Shown: positions 57,001 through 64,000 of the stretch, piece by piece
Layout of the letters: each line of letters begins with the position of its first letter
Position numbering within the stretch: position 1 is the first letter of the stretch
DNA from: Mycoplasmopsis bovirhinis
Lineage (GTDB): Bacteria > Bacillota_I > Bacilli_A > Mycoplasmatales > Metamycoplasmataceae
Direction of reading: 5' to 3'
NCBI RefSeq assembly: GCF_900660515.1
Contig: NZ_LR214972.1
Location: 310,001 to 374,000 of the forward strand
DNA length: 64,000 nucleotides
Notes under the pieces: model-generated
The model's database searches: none
What the model was told of the DNA's origin: nothing
The model's input: only the letters and a program-made list of their open reading frames with translations
Position numbers and translations under genes: made by a program

Positions 57001-57100
57001 TAACCAAGCCTTTGCTGCTGCTTTAACTACCTTAGCTGGTTCATTCAGTATTGCAATTAGTGCAAGAGGATTTATTAAATCTATGGCAAGGAGAGATTAA
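54038..57100 (+). CDS. MalF-type ABC sugar permease with giant coiled-coil N-terminus
   Basis: The protein has 1020 residues with many TGA codons. Residues 1-~580 are Lys/Glu/Leu/Gln-rich and predicted coiled coil without membrane helices (for example LKEKANIKLEAKQKIITLEY). The permease begins at ~586 (FFANLIFPGFAELVLF) and has about seven to eight helices and the EAA loop EAGSIDGAKGRQLFWYLTLP that docks the ATPase. Usual MalF homologues are 300-510 residues. The start ATG at 54038 follows GGAGG. It pairs with the next gene. Confidence 0.85.
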
Positions 57101-57102
57101 TT

Positions 57103-58065
57103 ATGTTAGATAGATTAAAAAGACAAATATTTTATAAACACAAATTTGATTCACTAACTATTTCAGAGCAAAAATTATCTCCTAAACGTTTGAAATTTAA
57201 CGAATCTGATTCAAAGCCACCAACAGTATTAGAAATAATCTGACTTTTCTTTAATTACATTATTTTATTATTTTGAGCAATTATTATTTTATTCCCAATT
57301 GTTTCACTAATTACAGCATCATTTAACGTTGCTAATATTAGGGTAGTTGGTCTTTCGCCATTTAGTTTTGGTTGAGATAACTTTAAATATTTATTCACAA
57401 GTGAACGTAGTTTATTTTTAACTTGATATGGAAACACTTTAATTATAGCTGGGCTAACTTCACTTATATCAACAGTTGCCGTAGCTTTAAATGGCTATGC
57501 TTATTCAAGATTTAAATTCACAGGATCAAGACATTCCTTAACCATTGTTATGATGTTGCAAATGATTCCTGCGACTTCTTCACTTATTTCGCTTTATATC
57601 CTTGTTAAATTAGGTGAATCTTTATTTGGTTTTTCAGCCGTTATTATGTTAATTCTAATTTATTCTGGAGGAGCAATAGCCGGAAATACTTTTATGCTCA
57701 AAAGTTATTTAGATACTGTTTCATCAGAACTTGATGATTCAGGTAAAATTGACGGATGTAACAACTGAGGTTTATTCTTTAAAATCTTACTTCCAGTAAT
57801 TCGTCCTGCGCTAATTATGGTCGCACTTTGGTCATTTTTAACCCCATTTACTGATGTTATTTTACCTCGGTTTGTGCTAATTGAAAATGACAAAAAAACT
57901 TTAGCCATAGGGCTAGACACATTTATAAATGCCGAGCAAAAACATGTTAACTATGGTGCTTATTCTGCTGGTTCAATTTTAGCTTCACTACCAGCATTTA
58001 CCCTCTTTATGTACCTTCAAAGATATATTGTGGGTGGACTTAGTGATGGAGCTGTTAAAGGATAA
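57103..58065 (+). CDS. MalG-type ABC sugar permease
   Basis: The protein has 320 residues with TGA codons and six hydrophobic helices. The EAA loop has the form LDDSGKIDGCNNWGLFFKILLP. AAGGAGAG precedes its ATG, which is two bases after the MalF stop. It forms the channel with the preceding gene product. Confidence 0.88.
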
Positions 58066-58071
58066 TATAGT

Positions 58072-59295
58072 ATGAAACAAATTAAAATTACAGATAACCA
58101 AATTCCATTAGATGATGAATTAGCTTTAGAAACTTCAGGTTTTGAAACAATTGATATTGATAAAATGATTTCTGAAGTTGGTGAATTTTATAATTCAAAT
58201 AACGGTGCCCATATTAATTTAGTTAACATCTCAAAGAAATATGAAGGGAATGAAAACTATACTTTAGAAAATATTAACCTAGAAATTAAACCAGGAACTT
58301 TCTGTATCTTTTTAGGACCTTCAGGTTGTGGTAAAACAACTTTATTAAGAATGATTGCCGGATTAAATTCCATTACTAAGGGTGATTTATTATTTAACAA
58401 CAAAAGGTATAATAACCTTTTACCAAATGAAAGAAATATAGCTATGGTCTTTCAATCATATGCCTTGTACCCTCACATGAATGTTTATAATAATATTTCA
58501 TTTGGTCTAAGAATTGCAAAAGAGCGTAAAGATATTATCGATAAACGTGTTAAAGATGTTGCTAAAATTTTAAAAATTGATAACTATCTTTATAGAAAAC
58601 CTCGAGATCTTTCTGGAGGACAACGGCAACGTGTAGCAATAGGAAGAGCTATCGCACGTAAACCACTAGTTTTCTTAATGGACGAGCCTTTATCAAACTT
58701 AGATGCAAAGCTACGTGAAAACATGCGTCGTGAGATTGTAAATATTCACCGTATGCTTAACACTACTAGTATTTATGTTACTCATGACCAACTTGAAGCT
58801 ATGACCATGGGAGACCAAATCGTAGTTTTTAACGATGGTAAAATTCAACAAAATGGTAAAAGTAAAGAACTTTACTTTAAACCAGCTAACATCTTTGTGG
58901 CTAAATTTATTGGTTCGCCAACTATGAATACTTTTGATGCTACTTATGAAAATGGTCTTATTTCAGATAAAAACAAAAATCTTGCAATTGAAATAGACCA
59001 AGAAACTAAATCAAAATTAACCGAAAATCAAAAATTAGTCGTTGGTTTTAGAAGTGAAGATTTGCGCATTCACCACGAAGAAAAACAAGGTACTAACTTT
59101 ATCAATGGTAAAATCTCTAACATTGAATTAATCGGTAAAGATCAACTAGTTTTAGTTAAAGTTAATGATGATTTAGAATTTATTGTTAATGCATCAAATA
59201 GTGAAGAATTCGAATTATTCTCATATGTGACAATTGAATTTATCACTTCCAGAATTCATATTTTTGATAAAGAAACCGAAAACAGAATAAACTAA
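58072..59295 (+). CDS. MsmK/UgpC-type ABC ATPase
   Basis: The protein has 407 residues. A ~50-residue acidic N-terminal extension precedes Walker A GPSGCGKTT, then signature LSGGQRQRVAIGRA, Walker B VFLMDEPLSNLDAKLRE, H-loop YVTHDQLEA and a C-terminal TOBE domain. It energises the MalFG-type permease and in other bacteria may serve several carbohydrate importers. It overlaps the next gene by one base. Confidence 0.93.
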   Translation: MKQIKITDNQIPLDDELALETSGFETIDIDKMISEVGEFYNSNNGAHINLVNISKKYEGNENYTLENINLEIKPGTFCIFLGPSGCGKTTLLRMIAGLNSITKGDLLFNNKRYNNLLPNERNIAMVFQSYALYPHMNVYNNISFGLRIAKERKDIIDKRVKDVAKILKIDNYLYRKPRDLSGGQRQRVAIGRAIARKPLVFLMDEPLSNLDAKLRENMRREIVNIHRMLNTTSIYVTHDQLEAMTMGDQIVVFNDGKIQQNGKSKELYFKPANIFVAKFIGSPTMNTFDATYENGLISDKNKNLAIEIDQETKSKLTENQKLVVGFRSEDLRIHHEEKQGTNFINGKISNIELIGKDQLVLVKVNDDLEFIVNASNSEEFELFSYVTIEFITSRIHIFDKETENRIN

Positions 59296-59951
59296 TGAAA
59301 CACCTTGCAACTAATTATTTAAAACGTAAAATAGTTTTAATTTCCTTACTTGTTTTACTCACTTTAATGTTCACTTTTCAATTAGTTATGATTAAAAATT
59401 TCCTAAATTGAATTGACTATGAATATAAGTGAATACAAGCTGGGGAATTAAGTAAAACTTGAACAATTGCCAGAGTTGAAAAAGAAGCGCCAGCTTTACA
59501 ACTTAAACCATTATTTCTAGTTTTAAATACTATTTTCTTACTAATGGTTTTTAGTGCTATGCTGTTAGTTGCTTTTAGTTTATATACCTTATTTAAAAAC
59601 CTATATAACGGTGATCTTTATTTAAAAATAGTTAATTACTTAGTTCCAATTATGTTTGTACTTCTTTTCTTTATTTTAACGCTTCAACCAGCAGAAGTTA
59701 ATCAAGAAAATATCTTGAAAATTGAAGATGACTATGGAGTTGTAGTTGATGCACCAGTTAAAACTTCTGGTGGGCAACTTAGCTATTTATTAACTTGACT
59801 TGCCTTATTCTTTGGTTTTATTAATATTTTCTTAATCATTATTTCTCGCAAATCATTTGGCTATTTAACAAATGATCAAATCTTAGCTAAAAAAAGGAAT
59901 GAAGTTGATGAATTAAAACTAAGAATCCAAAACATCCTTGAGAATAACTAA
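59295..59951 (+). CDS. Membrane protein ending the maltodextrin transport operon
   Basis: The protein has 218 residues with TGA codons and about four helices (KIVLISLLVLLTLMFTFQLV, LVLNTIFLLMVFSAMLLVAF, LVPIMFVLLFFILTL, WLALFFGFINIFLIII), then a charged C-terminal coil (KKRNEVDELKLRIQNILE). No family recognised. It is translated by TAATG coupling after the ATPase and followed by a terminator. Confidence 0.65.
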
Positions 59952-59964
59952 TTTTCAAACAACG

Positions 59965-59992
59965 AAAACTCCTTGTTATGACAAGGAGTTTT
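59965..59992 (+). terminator. Terminator of the maltodextrin transport operon
   Basis: AAAACTCCTTGT and ACAAGGAGTTTT enclose TATG, 13 bases after the last stop codon. Confidence 0.85.
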
Positions 59993-60056
59993 TAATTTTG
60001 CGTATAATTTGATAGTATAAAGTTGTAGACAAGAAAAAATAATGTAAAATATGTGT

Positions 60057-61835
60057 ATGAAAAAGTTATACCATAACTGAAAAATCGAAAAAATCTTCAA
60101 AGGTTATTTAAATAACCAACTTAGGCAAACTCCTGCAATTTGAGATGACCCAAAATTCAAATTACCAAAATCAAGATTAGACTATACTGATTTATGGAAA
60201 AAGGCCCCTAAAGCTAAACCATATGTTAAAAAACGTAGTACAAATGTTATTTACCAACTTTTAGTATATAACTTTGCTGATGGTAATAACGATGCATTAG
60301 GAGATTTTATTGGATTAAAAAATAAAATCCCTTATTTGGTGGATTTAGGAATTGATCAGCTATGGCTTAGCCCCATTCAACCAGCTTCTTCATATCATGA
60401 TGGTTATTCAGTAATAGATTATTGTGCTGTAGCTGAGCAACTTGGTGGTATGGACGCTTTTGTTGAGTTTTTGTCAGCTGCTCATGAAAATGGTATAAAA
60501 GTTTATTTGGATTTAATTTTTAACCATACTTCATACGAACATCCTTGGTTTCAAAAAGCTTTATACAAAGATCCTTTATATGAAGCTTTTTACCGCCTTG
60601 ATCCTAGTTATCAAGACAGTGATGTCAAAAAAGATACTCAAAAAATTCGCTCAAAATATCATCGATTAGATCAAAACATCCAAGCTTCTAACAGACAATA
60701 TTTAGCAAGATTTACCTATGGAATGCCTGATCTAAATTTAGATAATGAATTAGTGATTAAACAACTTATTGAAATCCAAAAGTTTTGAACTACTGTTGGA
60801 GTTGATGGTTTTAGGTATGATGCTATTGCTGAATTTTATTCAAGCGAGCAAGAAACTAAACATAATTTTAATGAAGCTAAGATTTTTAGTATGCTCAGGC
60901 AAGCAAGCAATGAAATTACTAGCTTAGAACAAAACAGGGATGAAGTATTTATGATTGGAGAATGAGTTTTTACTGACCCATTAAAAGCCTTAGAATATAC
61001 TACTTATAATGGCTTGCAAGCCTTAGACACTATTTATGATGGTTTTAAATATTTTAGGCAAAATCCAGATGTAAGAATTAAATATCAAGATTTAAAAGAA
61101 GTAGTAACAAAATATTACAATGCTTCGGCTAAAACAAAATGGGTACCTTTTTTAGATAATCATGATGTTTTAAGATGACTTGATCATTATCGCTCTGAGG
61201 TTTTAAACTTAAAACCTCATGAGCATAACAAAAAATTATCAAGCTTAGAATTTGATGCTCAAAGAATTGCTTTAATGCAACTATTAGCTTTACCTGCTAC
61301 CCCAATTATTTATTATGGTGATGAATTATTTTATTATGGAACAAGGATTTATGGTGATCCATCATTACGTGAACCAATGAAATGAGATAATAAGCAAGAA
61401 AATTGTTATATCTTTGATAATAAAGTCAAAGAATCCGATAAAGATCATGTGCTTTTAACCTCAGCTTTAACCCTTGATTCAGCTGATAAAGCACGTAAAG
61501 ACCAGAGATCTTTATATACCTTTTTAAAATATTTAATTAGTTTACGTGAAAAATACCCATTTATTACTAAAACAAATCCAAATACTATCTTAGATCCTTA
61601 TGAAGTAATTGATACTTTGGATTATTCTTCATTTATAGTTAGATTAAATCCTAATAATCAAAATATGCTTCTTTTATTTGGTTTTTGTAACTATCAAAAT
61701 AATTCATTATCAGTTATAAAAATCTCACGGAAATATCATTTTAAACCCTTATATTTATATAAGGCTAAAAATAATAGTTGAAACATTGAAATTGAACAAG
61801 GAGGACTAATTATTTTTGAATTAATTCGAAAATAA
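60057..61835 (+). CDS. Cytoplasmic GH13 alpha-glucosidase/amylase-type enzyme
   Basis: The protein has 592 residues with TGA codons and no signal peptide, unlike the two surface amylases. The GH13 motifs are YQLLVYNFADGNNDALGD, YLDLIFNHTSYEHPWF, GFRYDAIAEF, MIGEWVF and LDNHDVLRW. It would hydrolyse imported maltodextrins; substrate size cannot be told. The start is ATG 60057 or 60051. It lies 16 bases before the regulator gene, so the two are probably cotranscribed. Confidence 0.85.
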
Positions 61836-61850
61836 TTAAAAATATATATA

Positions 61851-62555
61851 ATGAAAACACATTTACGTACATTCCCACAAAGAAAAAATATCCAAAATTC
61901 AGATATAACTAAAACAAACGAAATTATTCATTACTTAATGGATTTAATTAAAACAAGAAAAGTTCCCGTTAATAAAATTATGCCCTCTGAGCATGCTATT
62001 ATGGAACGTTTTAATTGTTCTCGTAGTGTTGTTGTTACTGCATACTTAAAATTACATGCCCTTGGTGCAGTATACTCAATTCCAAAGCGTGGTCATTTTG
62101 TCGCTGAGAACTTTCATAACTTAATTAAACCAGTAAGTTATTTATTACAATCAGATAAGCAAACTGGTGAAGAAATTTATAATTTTAGTTTCCCAGATTG
62201 ATTTGAGAAAAACAACATTATTTTAGTAGAGGGTGCAAGAGCCTTCAAAAAAACATTTTACAAAGATAAACAAGTAATTGCTGAAGCTGATCTTTGAATC
62301 TCAATTAAGAGCATTGATAAAAATGAACCAGTTGATTTAACTGTTCCATTAGTTGATATTTTGAATGCTCGTGAGAGCATTAAAAACTGTGTTTATCGCA
62401 TAACTTATGAAAAAGATGTTAACCGTCTTGGATATAAAAATATGCTTGTTTTGACGATGTTTGGATATGATGAAGATTCAATTTGTATTGCTGGAAAGTA
62501 TTATATTAAACCAGAACACTTTGAATTCTTCCACCAAGAATTCTCTTTAACATAA
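61851..62555 (+). CDS. GntR-family transcriptional regulator
   Basis: The protein has 234 residues with TGA codons. The winged-helix N-terminal domain (residues ~20-85) has the classic PSEHAIMERFNCSRSVVVTAYLKL...GAVYSIPKRGHFV pattern. A UTRA-like C-terminal domain (residues ~95-234) probably binds a sugar ligand. It is the only regulator gene in the island, so it is the best candidate for controlling maltodextrin genes. No operator was identified. Confidence 0.85.
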
Positions 62556-62600
62556 AAACAATCAAAAAACAACCTTTTTGGTTGTTTTTTGATTGTTTTT
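62554..62600 (+). terminator. Strong terminator after the GntR gene
   Basis: Twenty-one-base arms (AAAAACAATCAAAAAACAACC and its exact complement) enclose five T, and the stop codon lies at the left edge. Confidence 0.9.
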
Positions 62601-62698
62601 ATACACATACATTTAAGATCTGTATCATAACCCTGAACTGTGCAAGTTCTTTACATTTTTTATATATTATATCTAATAAATTTTATAATTATTTAACT

Positions 62699-64000
62699 AT
62701 GAATTTAGTCAAAAAAAGCAATGAATTTTTCGCAAATTTTGATGCAAAATTTGCTTACCATAAAGATGACTTAGGAGCCATAATTTTAGGTAATAAAATA
62801 TCGATAAAATTATGGCAACCATTAGCAAAAGAAGTTAATCTTTTGCTTTATAAAAAAACTGATTTAATTAATCCTTGGTTTAAATTCCCAATGCAAAAAC
62901 TTTTTGAAGGTAGTAATTCAAATGTTTTTGTGTGGCATGTAGAAATCAATAAAAATAAATATCAAAGCATGTATTATAACTTTGAAATAGTTCAAGCTAA
63001 TAATGACATAACTAGAGCACTGGATCCTTATGCTAAATCAATGGCACCTTTTAATTGAGAAGGGTTAGAACACAAAGTAGGACTTGGAGCTTTTATTGAT
63101 TTTAATTCTCATAGAGTTGGAACAAAACCTAGAGATTTAAATACAAATCTTAATAATTCGGTTGATCCAAATATTTACGAAATGCATGTAAGAGATTTTA
63201 CTAGTTTATTAATCAATAAACCTAAATACCAAAAAGTTGGTAAATTTAATAACCTCTTAAAACACGATTTATTTGGTTATTTAAATAAACTTTATTTTAC
63301 TCACTTACAACTTTTGCCCTTGCAAGCTGCATATACTGTAAATGATTTAGATAAAACTATTTACCAAAAAGCAACAGGTAAAGGTTGAACAACTAATTAT
63401 AATTGAGGTTATGATCCTCATAATTATTTCACTCTTAATGGACTTTATTCGTCTAATCCAAAAGATCCATATAAACGAATCAAAGAATTCAGAGCTTTAG
63501 TTGATAAAGCTCATGAGCAAAATATTGGAGTAATTGTTGATGTTGTTTATAACCACATGATGACTAACAGCATTTTTGACAATATTCTTCCAGGATATTA
63601 TTACCGCGATAAAGCACGTAAAATGCCTGTTAATTATCCTCCTTTAGCTGATGAAAGGTTCATGGTTAAAAAATTAATGCTTGAATCTTTAAAATATTAC
63701 GTTGAAACTTTCAATGTAGATGGTTTTAGATTCGATCTTTCTTGCTTCCACCATAAAGAAACTTTAGATGAAATAGCTTTTGCGCTTCGAAAAATAAATC
63801 CAAAGTTAATTTTACATGGTGAAGCATGACCTTTTAGTGATCTAGAATTTGAAGAATCATATATTAAAGGATCTACTAACAACAAAATTAAATTTGGTTA
63901 CTTTAATGATACTTTAAGAGATGCAATTAAAGGAACAGAACACGAAAGCTATAATACCGGGTTAATCCACAAATATTCAAAAACTCAATTTAAGCAATAT
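62699..64000 (+). CDS. pulA: Type I pullulanase (GH13_14), 3' end outside window
   Basis: 434 codons are visible with TGA as Trp. An N-terminal CBM48-like domain (ISIKLWQPLAKEVNLLLYKK) precedes the barrel: YEMHVRDFT, the diagnostic YNWGYDPHNY, VIVDVVYNHM, nucleophile Asp in GFRFDLSCFH and acid Glu in LHGEAW. It debranches alpha-1,6 links in glycogen or imported limit dextrins. No signal peptide is present. The ATG at 62699 has no ribosome-binding site and lies nine bases after a TATAAT. Confidence 0.9.

Noticed and set aside
1766-62555. Apparent frameshifts and split genes at many TGA codons (for example in ecfT, fruA, rbgA, malF)
   Set aside because: The fragments stay in the same frame and the TGA positions fall on conserved Trp sites, so the genetic code is 4 and the genes are whole.

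Overview
The window comes from a small-genome, very AT-rich mollicute that reads TGA as tryptophan. Almost every long gene is open only if in-frame TGA codons are read as Trp. The many lipobox lipoproteins, the VlhA-type variable lipoprotein with silent cassettes, the DUF31 protease and the ECF, PTS and maltodextrin transporters point to Mycoplasma/Mycoplasmopsis, probably near the M. synoviae cluster. The species is not proven. No rRNA, tRNA or CRISPR array was recognised.

Layout. 1-1.7 kb: 3' part of smc. 1.8-4.7 kb (-): expression locus of a VlhA/haemagglutinin-like lipoprotein, with one in-frame TAA in its variable block. 4.9-7.6 kb (-): ECF transporter energising module ecfA1-ecfA2-ecfT. 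8-13.4 kb: a type II restriction-modification island (two C5-cytosine methyltransferases plus a FokI-like nuclease) lying between two decayed IS3-type elements, each ending in a long covarying hairpin. 13.5-21.4 kb: three promoterless plus-strand cassettes of the VlhA-like variable block, alternating with minus-strand pairs of subtilisin-like protease and lipoprotein (one protease is deleted down to 87 codons). 21.4-23.1 kb: a hypothetical gene, efp and two small genes. 23.2-26.2 kb (-): fructose PTS and FruK. 26.3-27.3 kb: nicotinate phosphoribosyltransferase. 27.4-30.1 kb (-): a third protease/lipoprotein pair. 30.3-31.3 kb (-): rplJ-rplL with leader. 31.8-40.1 kb: a large lipoprotein, an alpha-amylase lipoprotein and a sugar-binding lipoprotein. 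40.2-44.2 kb: rpmG, then pepA, an IMPACT-family gene, rbgA and two SPOUT methyltransferases. 44.3-48.5 kb: DUF31 serine protease, X-Pro aminopeptidase, proline iminopeptidase. 48.6-64 kb: a starch/maltodextrin island with an amylase lipoprotein, a sugar-binding lipoprotein, MalF-, MalG- and MsmK-like ABC subunits, small membrane proteins, a cytoplasmic GH13, a GntR regulator and a type I pullulanase running off the end.

How the parts work together. Surface amylases would cut host glycogen or starch, binding lipoproteins would hand the products to the MalFG-MsmK importer, and the cytoplasmic GH13 enzyme and pullulanase would finish degradation. Surface and cytoplasmic peptidases supply amino acids and may attack host proteins. 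The VlhA-like locus and its cassettes look like a gene-conversion system for antigenic variation: the expressed allele is a visible mosaic of two cassettes and is currently interrupted by a nonsense codon that the closest cassette could repair. A second theme is modular surface proteins: one helical N-terminal module and one LPLRN...YLNTYLN module recur across otherwise unrelated lipoproteins.
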